From Firmicutes bacterium UBA4996 (GTDB lineage: Bacteria > Bacillota > Limnochordia > Darwinibacteriales > Darwinibacteriaceae), in contig DGYW01000019.1 in assembly GCA_002396805.1 (NCBI GenBank), positions 47,844 through 62,140 of the forward strand: DNA of 14,297 nt, written 5' to 3'. This document shows positions 5,157-13,112 of the stretch, piece after piece. The notes below the pieces were generated by a model. That model was given only the letters and a program-made list of their open reading frames with translations, was not told the DNA's origin and made no database searches. Each line of letters starts with the position of its first letter. Positions within the stretch are counted from its first letter, which is position 1. Both the position numbers and the translations under genes were made by a program.

Positions 5157-6149
5157 ATGACAGGTAGCAAAAAGTTCTTGGTTATGCTTGTGATGTTGAC
5201 CATGGTTTTTGGCGTTGTTGGTATGGCTCATGCTTCTACAGTTATGCTTTATTCTTCAATGCAAGAGGATCAGTTGTTGGCAATCAAGAAGGGATTTGAA
5301 GCAAAGTATCCCGATCTGACCATGGAATATTACTTTGCTGGAACCGGCCGGGTAATGACTAAGATCGCAACCGAAGCACAGGCTGGCACAGTCGGAGCCG
5401 ACGTAATTTGGGTAGGAGACCCCGCTGACTACATTTCCTTTAAGGAAATTGGTATCTTACAACAGTATTCTTCTCCTGAAGCCTACGCCATTGATGCTGC
5501 CTATATCGATCCCGAAGGCTACTACACAGGGGCCCGCCTCATGAACATGGGTATTGCGTACAACACAGTGTTTGTTACTGCAGAAGAAGCCCCAAAAACA
5601 TGGCATGAGCTTCTAGAACCCCGTTGGCATGACCAGGTTGTTATGACAGACCCAGGAACATCCGGCACATCGAAGTTCTGGCTGAACGCTATTGTAAGTA
5701 ATGAAAAGTATGGTATTGAGTTTATTCAAGCGTTAAAGGACAACAGGATGTACATTGAAAGTGGTAGCAGCGCAACCCACAATCAAGTGGCAGCAGGTGC
5801 TTACCATATTGGTGTGTGTTTAGACTACATGACAGCTAACCTCATTGCCTTAGGCTCGCCAGTAGAATTTATCTTCCCAGAAGATACGGTAGCCATCTTT
5901 AGCCCTATTGGCTTGGTGAAGGATTCCGCCAATAATGAGAACGGTAAATTGCTCTACGACTTTATCCTTTCGAAAGAAGGACAAGAAATTCTTGTTGCCG
6001 AGAATCTCATTTCTGTTCGCAACGATGTAGACCAGGGTAATGTTGATGTTGACGCCATTGCCAAAAAAGCTCTCGTTCTTGATCTTGAAGCCATGGCAAG
6101 AGACAATGACAAAAACTTAGCTGCTTATGATAGCATCTTTGGTTTCTAA
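5157..6149 (+). CDS. ABC importer substrate-binding protein (COG1840 type: Fe/phosphonate/hexose-phosphate)
   Basis: A 330-residue extracytoplasmic binding protein. Signal peptide: basic MTGSKK, hydrophobic core about 7-22, likely cleavage after AHA (residue 26). There is no lipobox cysteine. The mature protein shows a type-II periplasmic-binding fold as in AfuA/FbpA relatives: an early STVMLYSSMQED strand, ADVIWVGDPADY (81-92), WHELLEPRW (149-157), IGVCLDYMTAN (218-228) and a late FSPIGLVKDSANNENGKLLY stretch (248-267). Classical ferric-binding proteins carry adjacent tyrosines in the C-terminal lobe; here only Y224 is present in that loop. Some relatives bind phosphonates or hexose phosphates, so iron is not assured. 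I chose ATG 5157 because AGGGGAGG lies 8 bases upstream and the signal peptide follows; an in-frame GTG at 5118 lies in the leader hairpin. First gene of the operon. Confidence 0.88.
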   Translation: MTGSKKFLVMLVMLTMVFGVVGMAHASTVMLYSSMQEDQLLAIKKGFEAKYPDLTMEYYFAGTGRVMTKIATEAQAGTVGADVIWVGDPADYISFKEIGILQQYSSPEAYAIDAAYIDPEGYYTGARLMNMGIAYNTVFVTAEEAPKTWHELLEPRWHDQVVMTDPGTSGTSKFWLNAIVSNEKYGIEFIQALKDNRMYIESGSSATHNQVAAGAYHIGVCLDYMTANLIALGSPVEFIFPEDTVAIFSPIGLVKDSANNENGKLLYDFILSKEGQEILVAENLISVRNDVDQGNVDVDAIAKKALVLDLEAMARDNDKNLAAYDSIFGF

Positions 6150-6156
6150 ATAAAGA

Positions 6157-6192
6157 GGGGTGAGCGGCGGCCTAATGCCTGCTGCTCACCTC
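6157..6192 (+). promoter_or_regulatory. Intercistronic hairpin after the binding-protein gene
   Basis: A stem of about 14 bp, with a few G-U pairs, pairs GGGGTGAGCGGCGG (from 6157) with TGCTGCTCACCTC (to 6192). No T-run follows; the sequence continues CATATCATAAG to the next ribosome binding site AGGAGGAG. Such stems between binding-protein and ATPase genes commonly protect the upstream mRNA or partly attenuate, giving more binding protein than membrane components. That role is inferred. Confidence 0.55.
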
Positions 6193-6219
6193 ATATCATA
6201 AGAACAGGAGGAGAATACC

Positions 6220-7305
6220 ATGGCGTACGTTAGATTCGAGAACATATCCGTCAGTTACGGTGATAACCAGGTTCTTAAAAACTTCTCGTTATCTTTGGAA
6301 AAAAACGAAATCATGTGTTTGGTGGGACCTTCTGGATGCGGGAAAACGACCTTGGTTCGTTGTTTGTTAGGTCTAACTAGGCCTGACGAGGGCGAAATCT
6401 ATGTGGATGATAAATGCCTATTTAGTAGCAAAAGGCGTATTAATGTGCCGGCAGAACGGCGCGGCATAGGGATCGTTTTTCAAGACTATGCTGTCTGGCC
6501 CCATCTAACTGTTAAAGACAACGTGGCTTATCCCATGCGTAAACAACGCATGAAAAAGAATGAAATTGATCGTAGGGTCAAAGATGTATTAAAACAAGTG
6601 AGTATGAGTGAGTATATTAATCATCTACCTGGTCAGCTTTCTGGTGGTCAGCAACAGCGGGTAGCCATTGCCAGGGCCCTCATGAGTAGTGATGATCTGA
6701 TTGTATTAGACGAGCCCATCACGAACTTAGATGCTAAACTGCGGGACCAAATGCTTAATGAGATTCGGGATATTCAGCGCAATATTGGCACCACCATTTT
6801 TTATATCACCCACGATCAAAAAGCTGCTTTGCATCTAGGAGATCAACTAGCGATCATGAATGGGCGAGGAGAACTCGTTCAAATTGGTAGCGATGAGGAC
6901 ATTATCCTCAGGCCAAAATCCCGGTTTATTTTTGAATTTATTGGTGTTACCAACTTTATTCCTCTGAAACTGGTGAATTCGGAGTACAAACTCGATTTAG
7001 GGAGAGAGATGATTCCCTGGCCAGAGCAGGTTCCAGATACTATGGCACATGGAAAACCTATAGAGATGGGAACTCGTCCTAATGATATCACCTTCGATGA
7101 TGCATCTCCAATCAAGGCTAAAGTAAAGCGGGCTGTCTTTTTAGGCAGTGAATACGATTACTTTATTGAACTTGGCAACATGGAAATTCGCCTGCAGCAA
7201 AGTACGCTTGATGCGGCATTGGTAGGCGTGGCCAAAGAAGGTAGCGAAGTGGGTCTAAGGTTCCTGAATCCTCATTACTATGAAGCAAAAAGAAGGGAGG
7301 CCTAG
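6220..7305 (+). CDS. ABC importer ATPase subunit 1 (FbpC/PotA-like with TOBE domain)
   Basis: A 361-residue ATPase that would energise the fused permease from the cytoplasmic side. All nucleotide-binding motifs are intact: Walker A GPSGCGKT (36-43), Q-loop Q88 in FQDYAVWPH, signature LSGGQ (140-144), Walker B LIVLDE with catalytic E165, and switch H198 in ITHDQ. The D-loop reads ITNLD where most relatives have LSNLD. The C-terminal third (about 235-361) is a TOBE-type regulatory domain (ATRPN-like motif GTRPNDI). The ATG start has AGGAGGAG 6-7 bases upstream. It follows the binding protein after a hairpin and precedes the permease by 4 bases. A second, complete ATPase is encoded after the permease. 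Confidence 0.92.
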   Translation: MAYVRFENISVSYGDNQVLKNFSLSLEKNEIMCLVGPSGCGKTTLVRCLLGLTRPDEGEIYVDDKCLFSSKRRINVPAERRGIGIVFQDYAVWPHLTVKDNVAYPMRKQRMKKNEIDRRVKDVLKQVSMSEYINHLPGQLSGGQQQRVAIARALMSSDDLIVLDEPITNLDAKLRDQMLNEIRDIQRNIGTTIFYITHDQKAALHLGDQLAIMNGRGELVQIGSDEDIILRPKSRFIFEFIGVTNFIPLKLVNSEYKLDLGREMIPWPEQVPDTMAHGKPIEMGTRPNDITFDDASPIKAKVKRAVFLGSEYDYFIELGNMEIRLQQSTLDAALVGVAKEGSEVGLRFLNPHYYEAKRREA

Positions 7306-7309
7306 GCTC

Positions 7310-9025
7310 ATGATAAATCTGCGGAGAAACAAGGACCTTGCAGCCGTAGAAGGACGCCGCATCGGCCTTGACAACGTAATGACGGCGTTGGCCTTTGTGC
7401 TGCTTCTGGTGATTGTAGTTATTCCAATTTCAATGATTATCTATAATGCTTTTTTCCATGAAGGCAAATTTACATTTAACCTCATTGTAGAACAGCTGAC
7501 GCGGAGTACCACGTTATCTTCTATGTGGAACACGATCAAAATTGGAGGTCTAGTAACCCTCTTTGGTACGATCATGGGTGTTTTTTATGCCTGGCTCCTT
7601 GGTCGTAGCAACATTCCCGGTAAGAAGTTGATGCGGTCACTGTTTACAATTCCCTATATGTTTCCTCCGTTCTTGGGTGCTATGGCCTGGGATCTGCTGT
7701 TAAATGGTCGTTCGGGTTATCTTAATCGATGGATGATGCAGACGTTTAATCTTTCATCGGCACCACTAAACATCAACACCATTTGGGGAATCGTTTTTGT
7801 GGAAGTTTCCTACTATTTCCCCTTTGTATTTATGCAAGTGGTGAGTGCGCTAGAGCGTATGGATCCTACATTAGAAGAGAGCGCTCGAATTGCAGGAGCA
7901 AAGCAGGGAACAGTAATTCGTACCATTACGCTCCCTCTAGTCGTTCCTGCGATTTCTGCTGGAGCTTTGCTAATTCTCATTAGTTCGCTGGCACACTTTG
8001 GTGTACCAGCCATTCTAGGGTTCTCTCAGGGAATTTTTACTTTGCCCACCAGAATTTTCGCCGTTATTTCGCGATCGGGAGGAAGTTTCGAAGGTATACG
8101 TCAGGCCGCCGCCCTTTCCATCTTATTGGTAGTCGTTGTTGCCCTGGCTCTTTTGCTCCAGAGAAAAGTGCTCTCCTCTGGAGGCTACGATATTATTAAA
8201 GGAAAGAGCATGCGTCCTACACTGATCAACTTGCGTGGCGCACGTATTCCACTTTTCATCTTGGCCCTCGTTACTTTGGCGGTAATCGTCATGGTTCCGC
8301 TGATCATGATCTTCTTGGTAGGCTTGGTAAGAGCTTATGGTTTGCCATTAATACCTGCGAACTTCACTTTGGCCAACTACACAAGAATACTTACCACGAG
8401 TGGTACCTTGGATTCCATAAAAAATTCACTTATCCTGGCGATCAGCGCAGGTATCATCAGTATGACTTTGGGTACGCTCATTGCTTATGTGGTGCAGAAA
8501 ATCAAACCTAGGGGAACTGGAGTGTTGGAGATTCTTTCCGTTTTACCATACTCCATCCCCGGAACTGTGCTGGCCATTGGTGTTATTTTGGCCTGGTCAG
8601 GGAGTCTCGGGATCAATCTATACAATACCCTTTGGATCATTTTGGTTGCTTATATTGCAAGATATCTGTCCTTCTCCATGAAGACCTCGTCGGCAGCTCT
8701 TTTGCAGGTCCATCCATCGCTTGAAGAAGCGGCCCGGACCTGTGGCGCCACGCATACAGAAAGCTTGAAGGATATTACGCTACCCCTCATTCGTCCGGCC
8801 ATGATTTCTGGGTTCTTCTTAATCTTTTTGCCTGCGATGCGTGAGGTGACCACGTCGGTATTGCTTTATGGTCCTTACACTCGAACCCTAGGTGTTCAGA
8901 TCTACTCCCTGCGGGATGCTGGAATGATGCCGCAAGCTGCAGCTTTAGGTTCAGTAGCCATTGTATTGATTATTGTAATTAACGCAATTGTCAACGCTAT
9001 AACTGCGGATCGGAAGGGGGTTTGA
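7310..9025 (+). CDS. ABC importer permease, two fused modules (FbpB-like)
   Basis: A 571-residue inner-membrane permease made of two tandem BPD_transp_1 modules, with roughly six membrane helices each. The first helix is about 24-46. Each module has an EAA coupling loop: EESARIAGAKQGTVIRTITL starting at 189, and LEEAARTCGATHTESLKDIT at 471-490. Each loop is followed by LPL and a proline-containing segment. These loops dock on the ATPase subunits. Fused permeases of this size are usual in the ferric/thiamine/phosphonate importer group. I chose ATG 7310 because GGGAGG lies upstream; an ATG at 7280 would overlap the previous gene. The two halves have clearly different EAA loops, so each could prefer one of the two ATPases. 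Confidence 0.92.
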   Translation: MINLRRNKDLAAVEGRRIGLDNVMTALAFVLLLVIVVIPISMIIYNAFFHEGKFTFNLIVEQLTRSTTLSSMWNTIKIGGLVTLFGTIMGVFYAWLLGRSNIPGKKLMRSLFTIPYMFPPFLGAMAWDLLLNGRSGYLNRWMMQTFNLSSAPLNINTIWGIVFVEVSYYFPFVFMQVVSALERMDPTLEESARIAGAKQGTVIRTITLPLVVPAISAGALLILISSLAHFGVPAILGFSQGIFTLPTRIFAVISRSGGSFEGIRQAAALSILLVVVVALALLLQRKVLSSGGYDIIKGKSMRPTLINLRGARIPLFILALVTLAVIVMVPLIMIFLVGLVRAYGLPLIPANFTLANYTRILTTSGTLDSIKNSLILAISAGIISMTLGTLIAYVVQKIKPRGTGVLEILSVLPYSIPGTVLAIGVILAWSGSLGINLYNTLWIILVAYIARYLSFSMKTSSAALLQVHPSLEEAARTCGATHTESLKDITLPLIRPAMISGFFLIFLPAMREVTTSVLLYGPYTRTLGVQIYSLRDAGMMPQAAALGSVAIVLIIVINAIVNAITADRKGV

Positions 9026-9028
9026 CAC

Positions 9029-10138
9029 ATGGCTCAAGTACAAGTGCAACTTACAAACGTTACGAAACGCTTTGTTACCAAGACTCTTGGAGATATTGTA
9101 GCGGTGGATGACTTTAACTTTGAAGTTTACGAAGGTGAGTGCTTTTCGATTCTTGGCCCTTCAGGTTGCGGTAAAACAACAGCCCTACGCATGATTGCTG
9201 GATTTGAGGACTTAACCGAAGGTGAAATTCATCTGGGGGGGCGTCCCGTTTCCAGCAGTAGAAAGAACCTTTATGTTCCGCCTGAGGAAAGAGATTTAGG
9301 AATGGTGTTCCAAGCGTTTGCCGTTTGGCCCCATAAAAATGTCTTTGAGAATGTAGCATATCCTTTGCGGATCAAAAAAGTACAGCGCGCGGAGATAGAA
9401 AGGCGGGTAAAAGAAGCACTACACCATACGAGTCTCACGGGATTGGAAAAAACCTATCCCTCGGATCTCTCTGGAGGTCAGCAACAACGAATTGCTCTGG
9501 CCCGTTCTATCGTCACAAATCCTAAGGTCATGCTCCTTGATGAGCCCCTTTCGAACCTTGATCCACATCTGCGGGAAACGATGCGGTTTGAACTGAAGGA
9601 ACTTCAAAGCAAATTCGGGTTTACCATTATCTTTGTAACCCATGATCAATCGGAAGCCATGGCGATCTCCGACCGTATGCTTGTAGCCGATATGGGTAAG
9701 ATCATGCAAATTGACACTCCAGAAAATCTATATAATCGACCCATTAATCGTTTTGTCCACAGTTTCTTGGGAGAAAGCACATTCCTAAATGTTGTTATCA
9801 AGGATGGCAAGGTTTATGCCAAGGGGGATATGGAACATCCCTTGGATTTAGAGGCGCCGCCTAATGCTGAATCCGAAATGATTATGGCTACGCGGCCCAA
9901 TGCGATCGAACTTACAGCCGATAAGGGCTATCAGACGCACGTACAAACTAGGATCTTCCTAACGGATCGCACGGAGTATGTTGTTCCCATTGGCAACCAG
10001 ACTCTCAAAGTCCAAACCCCGCACCGCATTACCTTCGCTCAAGGTGAGAGCTGCAGTGTTCGCTTTGTAGAACCAATGTGGTACCCTGTGGAGGACCCGG
10101 AGGCTGAGAAAGAACGTCAACGCCGACAATTGATCTAA
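9029..10138 (+). CDS. ABC importer ATPase subunit 2 (FbpC/PotA-like with TOBE domain)
   Basis: A 369-residue ATPase with Walker A GPSGCGKT (43-50), Q-loop Q95 in FQAFAVWPH, signature LSGGQ (147-151), Walker B VMLLDE with E172, D-loop LSNLD, and switch H205 in VTHDQ. All are intact. The C-terminal TOBE-like region (about 245-360) includes ATRPNAI and ends in a charged tail rich in Glu and Arg. It starts 3 bases after the permease stop, with GAAGGGGG as ribosome binding site, so it is in the same operon. It is clearly related to ATPase 1 but diverged throughout, and so is not a recent duplicate. It could pair with ATPase 1 as a heterodimer or work as an alternative homodimer. Last gene before the terminator. 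Confidence 0.92.
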   Translation: MAQVQVQLTNVTKRFVTKTLGDIVAVDDFNFEVYEGECFSILGPSGCGKTTALRMIAGFEDLTEGEIHLGGRPVSSSRKNLYVPPEERDLGMVFQAFAVWPHKNVFENVAYPLRIKKVQRAEIERRVKEALHHTSLTGLEKTYPSDLSGGQQQRIALARSIVTNPKVMLLDEPLSNLDPHLRETMRFELKELQSKFGFTIIFVTHDQSEAMAISDRMLVADMGKIMQIDTPENLYNRPINRFVHSFLGESTFLNVVIKDGKVYAKGDMEHPLDLEAPPNAESEMIMATRPNAIELTADKGYQTHVQTRIFLTDRTEYVVPIGNQTLKVQTPHRITFAQGESCSVRFVEPMWYPVEDPEAEKERQRRQLI

Positions 10139-10142
10139 AGAC

Positions 10143-10196
10143 AAAAAAGACCTTGCCATGTGCTCTGGTTTAAAGTGCACTGGCAAGGTTTTTCTT
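10143..10196. terminator. Bidirectional terminator between importer and regulator
   Basis: A perfect 9-bp stem ACCTTGCCA / TGGCAAGGT (10150-10158 with 10181-10189) is flanked by an A-run on the left and TTTTTCTT on the right. It can end the rightward importer transcript and the leftward regulator transcript. It overlaps the regulator's stop codon by two bases. A weaker inner stem GTGC/GCAC is possible in the loop. Confidence 0.85.
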
Positions 10197-12273
10197 ATTT
10201 ACTCTCTCCTATCTCTTGTGCTTGAAATTCCTTCGGAGTGATACCGACCAACTCTTTGAAGACGACAAAAAAGTACTTGTTGTTGGAGAAGCCTACGCGG
10301 GAAGCGATTTCCTTTACGGAGTCAGACGTTTCTAACAGCAGGCGTTTGGCGTTTTCAATCCGGGTTCGTTTTAGTGCTTCGCCTATGGATATGCCTGTAC
10401 TCTCACGGTAGAGCCTTCCGAGATATACGGCGTTCATCCCCATCTCATCGGCTATGCTTTGGGCCGAGAGATTTTCGTCATTGTAGCCGGCGGCGATGCG
10501 TTCATTGATCTTGGTGGCCAATTGCTGGAGGTGGTTTTTCCTCAGATCAACTTGTTCAGCGACGATTCTGGCGAAAATGGTGTCGAGGAGCTGGTGCAGT
10601 TCAGCAATATCCTCAAGATCGTCAAACAAATCTGTCGCGTTGGCTAAGGGCTCTAAACCTAACTCGCTTTGCATCGTGTTGAGATATTTCAGGATATACT
10701 TTGTGTAGAAGCGAAAGTCATTAAAGTTGGCGTCACGGATCTTTCCGAAAATTCCCTTCCAGATGGATCTTGCCTCATCTAGTTCGCCTGCTCGGAGCGC
10801 ACTAAATAGGGGCTCTGTATCCTTCGTTTCGAAGTCTGAAGAATGATAGGTGGTCGTTAGCGTCTCAGAGAGCACTTGCTGGCCAGCATACAAGAAGCGC
10901 TGTTGCCATAAGTCTAATAGATTCCCATAGCATTGGGCTAATTCGCTAGCGGAATGACTTGGTTTCCCATATAGGCAGCGGGCTCCAGTTGCATCTGCGA
11001 TGTTCAAACACAACTCCAGCATCCGTTCGGCACTCTCTTCCCCTACGATGACTGCACATCCAAAGGAAACGAGTGCAGTAAGTGCAGGGGAACTTGCAGA
11101 GGTTGCTACCGCGCTCCGGATTGCTTCGGAATCCGAAGAGTCAACCAGAATGAGTGAAGCAGGATAACTTATGATACCCAACTCTTCGCCCTGTAAGAGG
11201 CTATCCATCTGTTTGGTTAGCTGTTGCTCCATTTTTCCCTCTAAAAGCCGGTCTACTTGTTGAACTACAGTTTCGTTGGCGTTGCCATCCTTCTGCAGTG
11301 CCTCGCGAATAGCCCTAAAAGGGAGATAGAGGGCAAATAGAGTGTAAAGGGCACCACCGACTAATAGGACGGAAACAGCGATCAACAAGCCCAATACAAC
11401 ATTTCGTACAGCTACTAAGCCAGGCAGAATGGTGTTGGTCTCAAAAAACCTAAGATAGTAACCGCCCAGATTTGTCATTTGATAGTACATCAAACCACTT
11501 TTGCCATCGGCCCCGAGGATAAAACCGTGACTTCTGCCATTATCTTCGAGGCGCGTAAGGAGAGTTGGCCAGATGCGGGAAACATTGTGGGTGAGCGACT
11601 CATCGCCTGCCACCAAAATGTGTCCTGCGTTGTTTACCACCACGCTGTTGTTTTCAGAAGATAGTCCCAGAAGCTGCTCCTCATACCATTGAGCCTCCAC
11701 ATTTAACAAGAGTGAACCCCGTTCTGGCATGTTGGACTCGAAGAACAAGAAAGAGTACGTGTCTCCATCCTCTGTTTGTCGTCTGATTGGTCCTTTAGAC
11801 CCGTGCCTTTCCCGCGCAGCCATCAGCGACACCGTCTCTTGATCGTAGTAAGCTACGCTTGCATTTCTTGTGTATCCACCGTCTGAAGTATACATGATAT
11901 CTGCACTAGAGTTGTAGATCATGGCACTGGATAAGAATGTACTGCTACTTACCCAATTTCCCAGATCCCTAAAACCAGCGACACGCTCGGCGTTTGTGAG
12001 GGGGTCTACGGTGCGCAGTTTAATCAACGATCCTGAGTAGAATGTCTGCATCGCGCTGTTATGAATAATCTCCAGTAATGTACCGGAGATGGTGTCCACT
12101 TGCTCCACAAACTCATTGTTCATCTGGGTTAGTGTTCGGATGAGTGAACGTTGGTATAGCTGAAAAAAAGCGAGGAGCAAACTTAGGAGGATAGCTGATA
12201 TGATAAGAACGATCGCCGTCCTGCGCAGGAACGAGTTCTGAAACAACTTAATCTTTGGCTTCGCCATGCCCAA
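10195..12273 (-). CDS. Membrane-anchored sensor / AraC-family transcriptional regulator
   Basis: A 692-residue one-component receptor. The order is: cytoplasmic basic start, helix 1 (about 19-40), an extracytoplasmic sensor of about 245 residues (41-288) of the Cache-like kind found in similar AraC proteins, helix 2 (about 289-316), a linker with coiled-coil tendency (VDRLLEGKMEQQL), a cytoplasmic middle domain (about 365-570) without obvious catalytic residues, and a C-terminal AraC DNA-binding domain (about 590-692). The last has two HTH motifs: SIADEMGMNAVYLGRLYRES and VKEIASRVGFSNNKYFFVVF. This architecture is common in Paenibacillus-type bacteria beside ABC importers. Convergent position suggests control of the importer. 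The start could be TTG 12273 (AAGGGTGG 6 bases upstream) or ATG 12267. Confidence 0.9.
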   Translation of the reverse strand: MGMAKPKIKLFQNSFLRRTAIVLIISAILLSLLLAFFQLYQRSLIRTLTQMNNEFVEQVDTISGTLLEIIHNSAMQTFYSGSLIKLRTVDPLTNAERVAGFRDLGNWVSSSTFLSSAMIYNSSADIMYTSDGGYTRNASVAYYDQETVSLMAARERHGSKGPIRRQTEDGDTYSFLFFESNMPERGSLLLNVEAQWYEEQLLGLSSENNSVVVNNAGHILVAGDESLTHNVSRIWPTLLTRLEDNGRSHGFILGADGKSGLMYYQMTNLGGYYLRFFETNTILPGLVAVRNVVLGLLIAVSVLLVGGALYTLFALYLPFRAIREALQKDGNANETVVQQVDRLLEGKMEQQLTKQMDSLLQGEELGIISYPASLILVDSSDSEAIRSAVATSASSPALTALVSFGCAVIVGEESAERMLELCLNIADATGARCLYGKPSHSASELAQCYGNLLDLWQQRFLYAGQQVLSETLTTTYHSSDFETKDTEPLFSALRAGELDEARSIWKGIFGKIRDANFNDFRFYTKYILKYLNTMQSELGLEPLANATDLFDDLEDIAELHQLLDTIFARIVAEQVDLRKNHLQQLATKINERIAAGYNDENLSAQSIADEMGMNAVYLGRLYRESTGISIGEALKRTRIENAKRLLLETSDSVKEIASRVGFSNNKYFFVVFKELVGITPKEFQAQEIGESK

Positions 12274-12362
12274 CGACCACCACCCTTCTTCGCTATCTAC
12301 GCATGTTAACTTCTCCCCTTACCCCTTGGTTCCTCCCGTCCAATGCAACGGAACCTGTTCTC

Positions 12363-12536
12363 AGAAGAAATCTTAGCGACATGGCTTCGTCTCTCATCGG
12401 GCTTTTCGGAGGGGCTCCGTTGGCAAGTGCTGTTTATCCGGTGCGCCAGTCCATTTATCAAAGCAGATGTTGGCTAAGACTGTTTTGTCTGATGTTTGCT
12501 CTTACTGCGATAGGTGCGGTGATTATTGAAGGCTAA
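12363..12536 (+). pseudogene. Fragment of a polytopic membrane protein, unidentified
   Basis: A plus-strand frame that reads like protein from about 12363: NLSDMASSLIGLFGGAPLAS followed by a basic stretch and then a helix-like LRLFCLMFALTAIGAVIIEG, ending in a stop at 12536. The Gly-Gly-Ala-Pro loop between hydrophobic stretches is reminiscent of NCS2/SulP-type permeases, but the match is weak and from memory. The frame has no start of its own with a ribosome binding site and continues upstream over the regulator's start in poor sequence. I read it as a decayed remnant. It could also be chance. Confidence 0.3.
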
Positions 12537-12863
12537 TTACTTAAGGGTGAGGGCTTATAACTGGGCCTTAGTCGCTTCTCATATGAAAGTATGAGAGCTT
12601 TCTTCATGATTTCGCTCTTTGGAGGATGGAGTTTTTGTTGTCACGCCTTACACTTAGTTGTAGAGATGTCGATGATTGATGTGAACAAGAAACCCAGCTG
12701 GCGTTTTTTACCTTTAAACACCTCGGAAAAAAGCCGTCTTGCTGGTGGTTTATTGCACTTAGGTAGGGGGAGGGGAAGGGTGGCAACGAGGAAAACTTAG
12801 TGTCGGGTTATTTTCCATGGCCCCCCGGTTTTATCAAATGAGTTGGCCGAGACCTTACACGGA
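12537..12863. other. Intergenic stretch without a recognisable gene
   Basis: About 330 bases with only short, low-quality frames. A small hairpin TCTCATA / TATGAGA with loop TGAAAG (12577-12596), followed by GCTTTCTT, could be a weak rightward terminator. Purine-rich GGTAGGGGGAGGGGAAGGGTGG (starting near 12763) stands out in composition. A frame open from 12801 leads into the small membrane protein, so the true 5' end of that gene may lie in this stretch. Confidence 0.4.
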
Positions 12864-13052
12864 ATGAGCGACTTTGGCAGTAGAATATCCTTGCCGAGTC
12901 CGCTTATTGCTGTGTTAGGAGTGATTGGCTTTGTACTGGGGATTATATCAATAGTTAAGAATGAAGACAGAGCTTTATTTACATTGCTATCCATACCTGT
13001 TGGGCTGTTGATTCTTTTCTGGGTAGCTGCGGAAATAGTAGTTCCTCATTAG
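12864..13052 (+). CDS. Small two-helix membrane protein, unknown function
   Basis: A 62-residue protein with a short polar start (MSDFGSRIS), helix 1 (about 11-31, LIAVLGVIGFVLGIISIV), a charged turn KNEDRA, and helix 2 (about 37-59, LFTLLSIPVGLLILFWVAAE). The regular hydrophobic pattern and the bidirectional terminator 28 bases after the stop favour a real gene. The start is uncertain: ATG 12864 has no good ribosome binding site, TTG 12843 is possible, and the frame is open to 12801. It may therefore be a 5'-truncated gene, which fits the decayed sequence upstream. No family is recognised. Confidence 0.5.
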   Translation: MSDFGSRISLPSPLIAVLGVIGFVLGIISIVKNEDRALFTLLSIPVGLLILFWVAAEIVVPH

Positions 13053-13079
13053 TGTAAACAAGAGATAACGTCGCTAAGC

Positions 13080-13109
13080 AAAACGGCTAGCCCTAAGGCA
13101 AGCCGTTTT
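13080..13109. terminator. Bidirectional terminator between convergent genes
   Basis: A perfect 9-bp inverted repeat AAAACGGCT / AGCCGTTTT (13080-13088 with 13101-13109) encloses a short inner GCC-CTAA-GGC stem. It lies between the small plus-strand membrane protein (stop 13052) and the minus-strand YdcF-like gene (stop 13113). It gives four T's on either strand after the GC part. Confidence 0.75.
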
Positions 13110-13112
13110 ACC

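Noticed and set aside
5157..10138. Naming the importer FbpABC/AfuABC (iron) or PhnSTUV
   Set aside because: Family membership is clear but the substrate is not: the ferric tyrosine pair is missing and no diagnostic neighbour enzyme is present.
12604..12994. Minus-strand frames opposite the small membrane protein
   Set aside because: They have no ribosome binding site, no plausible composition, and run antisense to a better candidate.
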